This document shows, piece after piece, positions 1 through 10,210 of a DNA stretch of 64,000 bases. The notes under the pieces are model-generated. The model ran no database searches. It saw only the letters and a list, made by a program, of their open reading frames with translations, and was not told the DNA's origin. This stretch comes from Linnemannia hyalina (lineage: Eukaryota; Mortierellomycota; Mortierellomycetes; Mortierellales; Mortierellaceae), in the NCBI GenBank assembly GCA_019671135.1, contig JAHRHY010000007.1, forward strand, positions 124,001-188,000, in the 5' to 3' direction. The position numbers and the translations under genes were made by a program. Position 1 is the stretch's first letter. Each line of letters starts with the position of its first letter.

Positions 1-696
1 CTTCTTTCAAGGAAGTTCAAGGATCGCCGCTCTTTAAGACAAGGGCAAACAAACGACAAGTGTAAGGATTGACACATTTCATATGAATGACCCCTAATGG
101 GTCTATTACGAAACAGACGAGGATATATTCGCCGCATCTGTTGATATCGACCAGGTTTTACAGACGGCAAGTCATACAACAGTTGAGTTGGAACCAACTG
201 TTACGACGCAATTAGTGGATAAGGGCTAAGATGAATTGCGGAGGGAGAACAACTGGCCACTGCCGTTGTACAGAAACACAATGCCCTACTTCAAGGTATC
301 CAATTAAAAAAAAGGTAAAAAAACAGCTCCAATAAAATTGATGTGTCACCACTGACGGGCATATTTACCCTAAAAAAAAAACAGATTACAAACAAAAAAA
401 AATTACAAAACAAAAAAATTACGCGTTACTGCCGCTTACAGATTGCTATGGATTACGTTGCTACCGGATTGGCAGATTCTGCTAAGTCAGATTCCTCCAA
501 CTTGCTCCAAGCCAATCGAGATATCATTTCCTCAAGCGCAACTGCTCAAGCGTCACCTCTTCCGTCAAGACTTAAATAGCAGAGCTTTCTGAAGCAGTTT
601 TTTTAGTTTCTTATCAGAATTTCTTTGACTTACCCGCCTTCACTCTAGGTCACCTTTCCTACAAAACTTTATAGTCTATTCCTCTACACGCCTTCA
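1..696. other. Intergenic, no gene recognised
   Basis: No convincing coding region was found. The stretch 300-430 is rich in A-runs. The region 430-580 reads open for about 50 codons but matches no family I know and looks like chance. The 5' half may be the decayed end of a repeated sequence, since one frame around 230-305 is open and basic, but this is not supported further. The promoter of the hydrolase gene at 697 must lie here. Confidence 0.4.
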
Positions 697-1506
697 ATGG
701 AGAGCACACTCACCACGCAATCGGTGCAGATACAGCATATCCGCAATGCTACCGCCAAGATCAAGTACGCAGATACGACCTTCCTTGTCGATCCCATGCT
801 TGCCAGGAAGGATGCATATCCAGGCTTTGAGGGGACGTATCGCAGCCATCTGCGCAATCCGATGATCGAGCTTCCGATGCCGGTTGAGGACGTTATGGAG
901 GGCGTGGATGCGGTGATCGTGAGCCATACGCACCTCGACCACTGGGACGATGCGGCTCAGGAGCTACTCCCTAAAGGCATTCCTCTGTTTGCACAGGATG
1001 AAGTCGATGCCCAAGTTATTCGCGCACAGGGCTTCACCGATGTTCGAGTTTTGGGCGAGGACACAGTTTTCGGAGGCGTTCACTTGGCAAAGACAGGAGG
1101 GCAGCACGGTACGGATGCTATGTACTCCGTACATGAGGTGGCGGATATTCTTGGCAAGGTCATGGGCATTGTCTTTTGGGCACCGGGCACGAAAACCGTC
1201 TACGTCGCCGGTGATACCGTCTGGGACAGCGACGTCGATCAGACCTTGGCGAAGTTCAACCCCGACGTGATCATCCTGAATACCGGCGATGCTCGTTTGA
1301 TTGGCTTCAGCGACTCCATCATCATGAGCAAGGACGACACACTCCGCGCTCATCAGGCTGCGCCAAACGCAACCATCATCGCCGTGCATATGGATGCTAT
1401 CAACCACACAGCGTTGAGCCGCGAGGAACTGCGAGAATATGTTCAGCTGAAGAACATTCAGGATCGTGTCTTGGTCCCCGCTGATGGCGAAAGTCTGACG
1501 TTTTGA
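697..1506 (+). CDS. Metallo-beta-lactamase-fold hydrolase (UlaG/MBL-like), intronless
   Basis: A 269-aa single-exon protein of the metallo-beta-lactamase superfamily. The zinc motif SHTHLDHWDD lies at about residues 76-85, followed by a GGQHG segment near 133 and AGDTVWD near 170, where the second metal-binding Asp is expected. A late VHMDAINH segment near 228 supplies the last histidine position. The layout is that of small UlaG-like or L-ascorbate-6-phosphate-lactonase-like hydrolases, which are common in bacteria. There is no signal peptide. The substrate cannot be told from sequence. The ATG at 697 is the only start that gives the expected N-terminal beta strands. The gene lacks introns while most neighbours have three to nine, which would fit horizontal transfer but does not prove it. 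Confidence 0.85.
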   Translation: MESTLTTQSVQIQHIRNATAKIKYADTTFLVDPMLARKDAYPGFEGTYRSHLRNPMIELPMPVEDVMEGVDAVIVSHTHLDHWDDAAQELLPKGIPLFAQDEVDAQVIRAQGFTDVRVLGEDTVFGGVHLAKTGGQHGTDAMYSVHEVADILGKVMGIVFWAPGTKTVYVAGDTVWDSDVDQTLAKFNPDVIILNTGDARLIGFSDSIIMSKDDTLRAHQAAPNATIIAVHMDAINHTALSREELREYVQLKNIQDRVLVPADGESLTF

Positions 1507-2274
1507 ACCATAGGGTCCACTCCAATCTAGCTGCGCATTGTCGCATATCTTGTCACACACTAAGTAGCAATAGACACACTACTAGCGTAGCAGCCAACGA
1601 AAGACCCTTGTCTTATCGTTTCTCGAATACATAACCTTATTTTATCGTATATATTCTTTATTCTTTTTGAGCAGTGCAACAGTCAAAGGGGAAGACAAGG
1701 GGACAAGGGGACTAGGGAAGGAACGAAGAAGAAAGTCAGATGGTTGGGTGTGGAGGTGGTTAGATGTGAAGGCGGTTCAACCGATGCAAGCAGATTCATG
1801 AAAAAAGCATTGACATTTCGTGGTACCTTCTTTTGCCATACAAAGATTTTTTCGCGATTTTCGACGTTTTTGGGAGATGCTCGTCCTCCATCGCTGCGAT
1901 CAACCCCGCATCGTTCTCACACCTATATGTTATTTCTATCTTTTAGCTCCCTCGTCGCCGTTGACGTCAGAGGAACCTATTCTCATTCACTCTTTGCTCT
2001 TTCATCATATGTAATTTCCGTCACTCCTCCCGCCACCTGTTACGATGCCACCAGTAGAACACAACAATAATAAAAGATGACAAGCGAATTCCACTCGCAA
2101 CTGTCGCCAACGCTATCTAACAACTCGTTCAAGGTCATTCTGTTGGGAAGTGTGAAAAGTACAGGGGAGATGGAGACGGGAAAGAAAGGAGATTTTATTC
2201 AATTTGGCGAAGACAGGATCCTTTTAGTGATCCTGTCAAGCCACATTTGATTCTCAGTTCGTCAATTAAAAAAG
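1507..2274. other. Intergenic between hydrolase gene and rDNA relic
   Basis: No gene is supported. Short open frames at 1744-2070 and 2014 have no recognisable content. The sequence near 2190-2240 contains a small inverted repeat around ggatccttttagtgatcctg, just outside the point where similarity to 28S rRNA is lost. Confidence 0.4.
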
Positions 2275-2958
2275 GCTGCTGCATAATTGCAGCACCTAAC
2301 CTCAACGGATCCCATAGCACCCAGTCAGCCTTGCCCAGAGAGCACACACTGCGAACACCTCAATCCACTCCACTGTATCATCCCAGGGCTATAACACAGC
2401 CTAAGCTGCCACCTTCCCTTGGGGGTTTGTCCAGCAAAGTAAATTGATGTTGACCTGCAAAATGAAAAAGTGCATCACTTACAACAAAGACGAAACAAAC
2501 GCCAGCCTTACGCCCATAACCCCCTACTGCAAAAGGCCGATTTTACACCCGCATAACTGGTGTTTAACTCTCCTTTCAAAGTCTTTTCATCTTTCCCTCA
2601 TGGTACTTGTTCGCTATCGGTCTCTCGCCAATATTTAGCCATAGATGAAAATTTACCACTCATTTTGAGCTGCATTCCCAAACAACCCGACCCTTTGAAA
2701 ACGTGTCACATAGTGGCATGCACTGAGTCAAAGACGGGATTCTCACCCTCAATGATACCCTATTCCAAAGGATTTATACCCAGGCTGTCACCGAAAACGC
2801 TTCTATAAACTACAATTCGGACTAGTAAACCAGTCAGATTTTAAATTTGAGCTCATCCCGCTTCACTCGCCGTTACTAGGGGAATCCTTGTTAGGTTCTT
2901 TTCCTCCGCTTATTGATATGCTTAAGTTCAGCGGGTAGTCTTACTTGATTTGAGATCG
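2275..2958 (-). rRNA. 28S rRNA 5' fragment (D1/D2 region), decayed
   Basis: The minus strand contains the conserved 28S start, including the site of the universal ITS4 primer at about 2903-2922 and the block that reads AACAAGGATTCCCCTAGTAA. Similarity runs through D1 and into D2 and ends near 2275, after which only unrelated sequence follows. About 80% of a 28S gene is therefore missing. Conserved core positions are changed: the usual GTACCGTGAGGG reads GTACCATGAGGG, and one A is lost in the following GAAAAGAACTTTG block. This is a relic and not a working gene. Confidence 0.85.
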
Positions 2959-3236
2959 AGTTTAACAAGGGTTTTTGAAGACTCTTGTGAAAATCCTGCA
3001 TCAGTCAGCCAAAATGGTCAAACTCCCTTTATGTTAGCTGCAGCAGAAAGTAATCATCCGTTTGACGGGACTAAATGAATATGCTTTTAGCTCAGGAGAA
3101 AGTCCAGCTGCACCTGCATTTCAAACAACAACAACCCCCCCCCCCCCCCCGCCTCCCCGACCTTGAAAAAAGATTGGTGCTGGGATTGTTCAAGTCCAAA
3201 GCCTATTCCAACAAAGAAAAAAGCTTTGAGGTGTGC
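2959..3236 (-). other. ITS2 of the relic rDNA unit
   Basis: Spacer between the 5.8S and 28S fragments on the minus strand. The segments GAAATGCAGGTGCAGCTGGA and CTCCTGAGCTAAAAGCATAT, and the block around GGATGATTACTTTCTGCTGC, are familiar from Mortierellaceae ITS2 and are the best taxonomic clue in the window. A run of 18 C (plus strand, near 3137-3154) has expanded inside it. Confidence 0.75.
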
Positions 3237-3394
3237 ACTGATACTCAAACAAGAATGCTCTTCGGTATACCAAAGAGCGCAATATGCGTTCAAATATTTG
3301 ATGATTTACTGAATTCTGCAATTCACATTGCGTATCGCATTTCGCTGCGTTCTTCATCGATGCGAGAGCCAAGAGGTCCGTTGTTGGAAGTTGT
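3237..3394 (-). rRNA. 5.8S rRNA, decayed copy
   Basis: Full-length 5.8S (about 158 nt) on the minus strand, recognised from GAAGAACGCAGCGAAATGCG and the 3' GAGTATCAGT block. Several almost invariant positions differ from functional 5.8S: the segment normally read GTGAATCATCGAATCTTTG appears as GTAAATCATCAAATATTTG, and GAGCATGC reads GAGCATTC. So many changes in so conserved a molecule show the copy is not under selection. Confidence 0.85.
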
Positions 3395-3563
3395 ATTTTG
3401 AATTGCTTTATTCATAATATTTTTCAGACAAAGGAGTTAAAAGATACGGTTGATGCTTGGGCCGACCCCCTTTTTTTTTTTTTTTTAAAAAATAAGAGAA
3501 CCAACCTGACATTGCACAAAAGGTGGATATGGATTTAAAAAAGTGCCATAAAACACTTATTAT
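3395..3563 (-). other. ITS1 of the relic rDNA unit
   Basis: Spacer between the 18S and 5.8S fragments, about 169 nt, with a long poly-T tract near 3471-3486 on the plus strand. The position and length fit Mortierellaceae ITS1. Confidence 0.7.
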
Positions 3564-3569
3564 GAATGG

Positions 3570-3621
<52 letters not shown>

Positions 3622-4030
3622 AATGACCAAGTTTGGATGACTTTTTAGTCCTTAGCTGCTGTTGCTAGCTGCCAAAGTCCAATCCGAAAGCCTCACTAAG
3701 CCATTCAATCGGTAGTAGCGGCGGACGGTGTGTACTGTACAAAGGGCAGGGACGTAATCAACGCGAGCTGATGACTCATGCTTACTAGGAATTCCTAGTT
3801 AAAATCTAATAGTTGCAATGGACTATCTCCAGCACGATCAAGTTTCAAAAGATTACCCAGACCTTCCGGCCAAGGTTGTAAACTCGTTGACTTGATCAGT
3901 GTAGCGCGCGTGCGGCCCAGAACATTTAAGGGCATCACAGACCTGTTATTGCCTCAAACTTCCATTGACTAATAGTCAATAGTCCCTCTAAGAAGTTGAC
4001 GACCAACAAACGTTGGCCTAACTACTCGAG
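3564..4030 (-). rRNA. 18S rRNA 3' fragment, decayed
   Basis: The minus strand carries the 18S 3' end (GTTTCCGTAGGTGAACCTGC, then GGACCATT where GGATCATT is normal) and upstream blocks such as AACAGGTCTGTGATGCCC and GAGGGACTATTG. Identity fades near 4010-4030, so about 75% of the gene is missing. The decoding-region segment CTTTGTACACACCGCCCGTC appears with a 4-nt insertion and with substitutions. It is a truncated, mutated copy continuous with the relic ITS1-5.8S-ITS2-28S. Confidence 0.85.
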
Positions 4031-4351
4031 AAAATGACAACGCCCAGTCGAACTAAAGTTCACTCAGTCTTGAAGGTGGAGGTATGACCAAGAAAAATAG
4101 TGAAAAATGCGGGCGCTTAAACCATACCCGGATTATCTTGTCAGTTTGTCGATCTCAATCCCTCCCTCGGACATTATGAGAAGTAAATATGAAATAAACA
4201 GTCTGCTGGTCAACAGCAGTGTGGAGGATCTTTTATTGGTATCCTGTATATGAAGGAAAACGAAGGATAGAATGTCTAAAGAGGCGGATGGGGAAGAGGA
4301 GGACAAAAAACAAAGGCGGAGAGGATCCCGACAGCGAACGCGGCCTAGGAT
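4031..4351. other. Intergenic between rDNA relic and PXMP4
   Basis: No gene is seen. The sequence to about 4150 could be heavily decayed 18S, but I could not align it. The remainder is probably the PXMP4 3' untranslated region. Confidence 0.35.
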
Positions 4352-6203
4352 TTATTTGTTGTGCCACAAAAAGTTCTTGAGGGTGTTCCAGCGGTTAGAG
4401 TCGATGTAGATGTACTGCATCGATGCCTGGAGCGAGGGCTGGAGGACATCGCGCTCGTTCTGGAACAAGAACATCACCGTCGCCCACACCAACGACGCAA
4501 AAATAGGGAACGTCTGTGTTGGTTCTGCAATCACATTCTTCTTCACTGGCAGCTTGGCCAATCCGATCATAATACGCGAAAACAGGTACAACACGATCTA
4601 ATTTGGTTAAGAGGTTGGTAGGAGAAGGGCTGTTAGTCTTTGTCCGTTTGTGGTAGTGGTCTGAGGGAGGTGGAGGAAGAGAGAGAGGGGGAGGAAGAGA
4701 GAGAGGGCGAGCAGGATGGCGATGTCTGATTGCTCAAGTGCCTTTCACGATTGTCCGTGAGAATGAAAAGAGTCCGGTGTTCCTGCACCAAGTGTCCGTG
4801 CGATCGATCGCATCCACTGATCCCGACTAGAAATAAGCAGGCCAACTGTAAAAGCAACTCGTCTCCCGAAAAAAGTAATAGGTCGCTGTAAAGAGTAACA
4901 ACAAAAAATGTGATGCTCTTCCGCTGTCTAAACTGAACAAGAAATGAGATAACAAACACAAAAAAAGAGCATGTCCATGTGCAATTGAGCGCAACAAAGT
5001 CGACAGCTGTTTGCTGGTCCGTGACAAGGCAGAGTTGCAAACTCGAATGTGCTTTTGTAGCATTGCTGAGCTGCCGTCGTTTGAATCGAATCGGTTGGAG
5101 TCGATCGGTTGAGTCGATGGGTCGGACAGCTGCTGCCTGTGTTCGGTTCCCGTCTTCTTTTGTTCCCTCCCCTCTGCGCCTATAATAGTTTGGAGATGTC
5201 CGCCCAATCATATCTCGTTCCTGATTCTTCTTGCACCAAGTGAAGTGGAGGGAGAAGAGTGCCGATAAAAAACAGGGTTCGTCATGAGCTTGTTTCCCCA
5301 GCCGATCGGGTCACTCCCTGGTTCTGAGTAATCATACAACCGCAACCGGTGAACAGAAGATTGGGTGCAGGGGGAAAGGAGGGACAGGGATTGGAGAAAG
5401 GCTCGGGGCGGAGACAAAAAAAAAAAAAAAGAGTAACGAAGCGAAACCAAAAAAAAAAAAAAAAAAAAAAACGCCCATGAGATGTTTCGGCGTAATTGTC
5501 GTGAGAGAGGGGGAAGGTCATAATTAATTACCTGCTGGTTGACATTGTTGTTCTCGCCAAAGACCACGTAACCTCCAACAAGACCAGCGAGGAAAGAATC
5601 CAAGGGACGCTCCTTGCCGTGCATTCTGCGCTGGACAATCAACAGGGTCTTGTAGATGGTGGCGAAGAAGGCCAGGTTCTTGGCGTGCTGCTTAGTCGCC
5701 TTCAGAACAAATCTTGCCATATCCTTGAAGCTATTTTGTTCGTTCACATGGTAGGGGGCAAAGGATATCGTGTAAGTAAAAAAGAACAACAAAGAGAGCA
5801 CAGGTTGAAGTGAGGGGTGAGTGTATGACAGGCAGAGAGATCTGATTTGATCCGGTTGGCATGTCTCCGATATGTTGCTTCATTCCCTCTTTGCATTCCT
5901 TTGTGTGCAGCTGTCTCATTCGACACTGTCCTTTTCTCCTGTTGTCCGTGTGTATGTCTGTGTGCCCACGCCCTACCCTGTCTGTGTCTGTGTCTGTGTC
6001 TGCGTAAAGTATCGAAAAACAACAACCAAAGCTCCAGCTGCTTACTTGGAGCGACGGAAGAGCAAGGTCATGATGAGGGCATGAGGAAAACGGATCTTCG
6101 CTCCGTAAACAAGACCGTTCCTGAAACCCTTGACGATCGACAGCAAGTCATGGTACTCGGGCGTCAGGATGAAATGTGTTGCGGCGTTCTTGATTGAGTC
6201 CAT
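4352..6203 (-). CDS. PXMP4: Peroxisomal membrane protein 4 (PMP24 family)
   Basis: Three exons on the minus strand: 6203-6046, 5730-5532 and 4597-4352, joined in frame to 200 aa (animal PXMP4 is about 212 aa). PXMP4 is an integral peroxisomal membrane protein of the Tim17/22/23-related group, and its exact role is unclear. Family signatures seen are VKGFRNGLVYGAKIRFPHAL in exon 1, GGYVVFGENNNVNQQ at the end of exon 2, and LYLFSRIMIGLAKL and LQPSLQASMQYIYIDSN in exon 3. The exon 2/3 join gives NNNVNQQIVLYLFSR, matching the family. Intron 1 (315 nt) and intron 2 (934 nt) are long for this genome and contain poly-A/T tracts. The upstream poly-A tract at 6485-6512 lies in the promoter. Confidence 0.92.
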
Positions 6204-6807
6204 TGTTGGTATGTTCTTGGTGATGTGGTGTTGTTGGTGATGGAGAGGGTAAGAATGCGAAACAAGAGCAAAGTTAGGAACGTCGGGGCGGATAAGTAGA
6301 GAAGAGAAAGGTGGAGAAGGGGTATCGGCGAGTATGGAGTGGAGTGGAGAGAAAGAGTGAAGAAGTAAAGGAGAAAGAAGAAAAGGAAAAGGAAAAAAGA
6401 GAAAAAGAGTTGCGGTTTTAGAAGTACATAGGAGTTGTGTCCGTGGAGAAGGAAGGAAGTCTCAAGTAACGACATCTTGCTCAAATAAAAAAAAAAAAAA
6501 AAAAAAAAAAAAGATTTGCCCAACTCGCACTCGCTTCACTATGACATCTGGGCTCATGTTTTCCTTCCTCTTCAAACATACCTCCCCGCACTCTTGTTCA
6601 AAGTGTCTTTGTCATTCAGCATGTCATTCCGACACCCTGATTGGCTCCTGTGCGCTGGAGGACGCACGTGAAAACTCGCATTTATTCTTTTCTCGTGTCT
6701 TTCACCCCTCGTACGACAATTGAACCCTTCGAGTCATTCGATCTCTTTTCTTCCTTTCCTTTTCTTCGTTGGTACCCACGGAAAAAGAAAAAGAAAAAGA
6801 AAGAGAG

Positions 6808-6853
<46 letters not shown>

Positions 6854-7215
6854 ATTTGTTCCTGCCTTGCTCAATCGCATACCTGTTTGTTTGTTTGTAC
6901 TCTTGTTCTCACAGAATGAAAAATTACTCCGAAGTGGAGGAAATGTGTCCGTGGGTCGATCACATCCGGACAGCATAGATCCCACTTTCTATTGACCCAT
7001 TGGCTGTTGTCTTTGGTCGTTCTCGCATTCTTTGATACCCACAAAAAAAGTGCCTTTATATATGTTTATAGTTGTGTGTGTGCTGGTGTGTGCTAAGATA
7101 TAGGTGTTTCCTGTTGTTGTTGTCTTGACGCGCCCTGATACCCAAACGATATTACATCGTCCTTGCCATAAACTAACATTCGCCTCCTCTCACTCATGGT
7201 AGAAAATTCACGAAT
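6204..7215. other. Intergenic with a (GA)n microsatellite at 6810-6851
   Basis: This region holds the PXMP4 promoter (minus strand) and the 3' flank of the Ariadne gene. It contains a 28-nt A run at 6485-6512 and an uninterrupted GA dinucleotide array at about 6810-6851. Predicted open frames here are made of repeat-derived Arg-Glu or Ser-Leu runs and are not genes. Confidence 0.6.
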
Positions 7216-9810
7216 TTACTTGTTAAAGTCGACAAAGAACTCCCAACGACCATCAACGAGCCCCTTGGCAGTATCCTCAAGCACAACCTCACGACGACTC
7301 TCCACATACACAGTTTTGTCCAACACCTGCTGACGAAGCTCAGCAATCTTTTCCCGCTCAATCGGCTTCTCAAGCAACTCACTCAATGCCTCAACCGCCA
7401 CCTCAAGATCGCGCTGGTTGTCCTCAAACAGCTCCGTCATATTGTTCCGGGCCAAATAGAACGCAAACGCATATGTCCATCGCAATGTCATACGGCATGA
7501 TGTCAACACATCCACAGCCCTCTTCAAGAACTGCACCTCGATCCACGACAAATCGCTCGTCCTCTGCATCTCCTCCATCTTCTTCTCTGTCTTTGTATAC
7601 AAGTCCCGATCCAGCTTCGCCGAGTGTTCATGATTCGCGTAACGGTTGTAGTACTATTTGTTGCATCATTTGGAAGTAGGATGAAGGGTGGTGATGATTA
7701 GTAAACGGTCACAACATCGAATACACAATGATGGACAAAAAATCATCGAAAAGAAAAGGAAGAGATATTGATGGAGGCATCAAAAGAAAAAGTAGAAGAG
7801 GGAAAGTACGACGAAAGAGAACAAGACATAAATGAGGACATGAAGGCAATCAATGACAATATGTAGAACAGGGCACACAACAAAAAAGAAAGGCGTACGT
7901 GGAGGTAGCGCTCGAGGGAGGCGCGTGATTTGGCTTGCTGGTCGCGGGCATCGGCACTGCTAGACTCCTCGAAACGGTTGCAGTTGTACCACGAGGTACC
8001 GTGCTCAGACCAAGGGCCCATGCAGACCCAGCAGAACTCGTATTTACACTTGCGACACGTCATATGGTTACATCCTCCGTTCTTCTCGATCGTCGATTGA
8101 CATTTACTGCACTCCTTAGTATGAGCCGAAATCCAGTTGGCCGTCTCTGAATCATCCGCGCATTTCTTCTTCCACATCTTGACCAGTCCGCAGGGCGCAG
8201 GCTGGTGGTCGTCCAGAGTACAGTTGAAGCAGAACTTGTGTCCGCAGTCGCAAGACACTGTCGGAACAATAGTCGTAAACGAAGAATGTGAAAGTCGGCA
8301 TTCGATTGCGTATTCGCAGTTGGGTGCAGGGCACCAAACCAGGTTGTCCAAGTCTGACACATATACCCTGTCTTGCAACTGGCGGTATCTATGGTCATTT
8401 GAATTGAATGGTTCGTGTGTTTTGGTTAGATTAAGGAGCACAAATGAAATCAAATGACATATGCGTGGTTATGAAATGGAGAGAGCAAAGGGGAACGGAC
8501 AACGAGAGCACTAGCAAAGAACGCAGTAGAGGGAGTAACTTACTTGGACATGACGGCTGCGGGGACGACTTTCTTGATGGTAGGTTCATCGACGACGACA
8601 TTACATCCAGTCTCGGGACAGAGAATACGACGGCACTCGCCCTCCTCGACAATCTTTTGGCGCAGATAGTGCTCGTAGCAGGGTTGGCAAAAGACGTGTC
8701 CACAGCGCAATCCAAATGCAGGGCCGGCACTGCTGTCGTCAAAGCAGATCATGCAGACGAATCCTCTGGGCCGCTTCACCTGAGGAGTGTGAACATCATC
8801 CAGAACCACACCGGCCTTGTCCAGGATCTCTTGGGCGTGGTCCATGTACCGCTCGACGAGGCGTTCCTTGTTCCACTTGAAGTTTCTCAAAAGAGCCGCT
8901 GCTTGATCCTGCGTCATGCCGAGAATACCGGCGACATGGCTCGACGCACTCGCCTGAGCTGACACAATATCGGAAAGGGGCAGGACAGAAAAGTCGACCT
9001 GGTACGCCTTCCTGCGCTGCTTTTCCGTGATCATGTCCGAGAACCCAATATCTTCTGTCTGCTCGTATTCCAGGTCTATTATGAAAATGTTGATTAAACA
9101 AGTTTCCAGGGTGATTGTTAGTTGAGGCTTGTCCAATTGACCCACTATTGGTGGCGTTTTTCATCGTGTTTTCATCAGTGCCCAAACGAGGGATTTTATC
9201 CTTCTAGAAGCCTCTTATGCGTGCTTTTTGAACATTGTCGCCGTTGGTATGGATGCCATATACAAGTCCCGACAATGGACGACTTTGTTTCTCTCCTTAC
9301 CCGATCCTTCCTCCTGTGAATCGAAGTCGTCATAGTCAGACGAGCCTATGAAGCAAGGCAATGAGAGAAAAGGAGTGTGCGATTCCATTAGTCATCGTTG
9401 AGCAAGAGACAAAAAAAAAGGCTAGCTGCGACCAAAGAGAAACACCTGTTGCAAGTGATCCTCCTCTGCTTGCAAGTCAGTATACGTGTGAATGCAGCCC
9501 CCATGGCATTGTGCATTTGGGTGATGAGGTTAGAGTGGGTGAATACGAGTATGCGAGAAGAGGGAAAGGGGATGGGTGGCATGCTCCAACTCTCACCCAG
9601 CTGGTACTCAACCACTCTGTTCATTCACAGTCTTGTGTTCCGTGCGTATGTGCGTCCTTCCTCTCCTTTCAACAGTGCTGAGTCTCCTTGTTTTGCGTCA
9701 TTATGTCCTTGGCTGTGTACAAGTGAAGGGCGAGTTTATTGTTGATGTTGTCGTTGTTCTTCATGTCTCTTACCAGCAAAGTCATCGTCGCTGAGTGTTC
9801 CTGTGCTCAT
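7216..9810 (-). CDS. ARI1: Ariadne-type RBR E3 ubiquitin ligase
   Basis: Five exons on the minus strand: 9810-9774, 9345-9301, 9075-8544, 8388-7899 and 7653-7216, giving 513 aa (human ARIH1 is 557 aa). The family transfers ubiquitin through a RING-HECT hybrid mechanism. Order of parts: an acidic N-terminus (LSDDDFAGSSDYDDFD), a UBA-like segment with GMTQDQAAALLRNFKWN, RING1 (FVCMICFDDS...LRCGHVFCQPC), the IBR with CPAPNCEYAIEC and CDCGHKFCFNC, then RING2 (CSKCQSTIEKNGGCNHMTC, with the catalytic Cys expected at GGCNHM), then the Ariadne domain of long helices to the C-terminus. All zinc ligands appear present. The start ATG at 9810 gives the typical acidic head. Introns are 155-428 nt. Confidence 0.93.
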
Positions 9811-10210
9811 TTGAAGTAAAGGTTGTTGTCGAGTTTCTTTGTTTGTCTTGTTGGTTGTTGAAAGTGTGGGAGTGCGAGTGAATGAAATGAGTAAGAGTGC
9901 GTCTATGGGGAATGGAGTCTAAAGGGAAAAAGAGAAAAGGAAGAAAAAGGAGTCGACTGAAGAAATTGGGAATCATATCGCGCTTTTGCTCTTGCGCTGT
10001 GTCGTTACACTGTCTCACCACAGGTCACATGGCTCACACACTCGATGTCACAGAAGGATAAAGCATAAAGGCGAAATGACAGCTCGCGTGTTCAACGAAA
10101 TCACACAACATAGACACACACACACACAAGCACAGAAAATAATAAAAATGTTTGTACGGACGTTGGTGATGACAATATAGTAATAAAAGTACAGAGCGGT
10201 AGAGGGAATT
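9811..10210. other. Intergenic between EXO1 3' end and ARI1 promoter
   Basis: About 400 nt with no gene. It should hold the ARI1 promoter (minus strand) and the EXO1 3' untranslated region. A short CA microsatellite lies at about 10111-10130. Confidence 0.5.
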
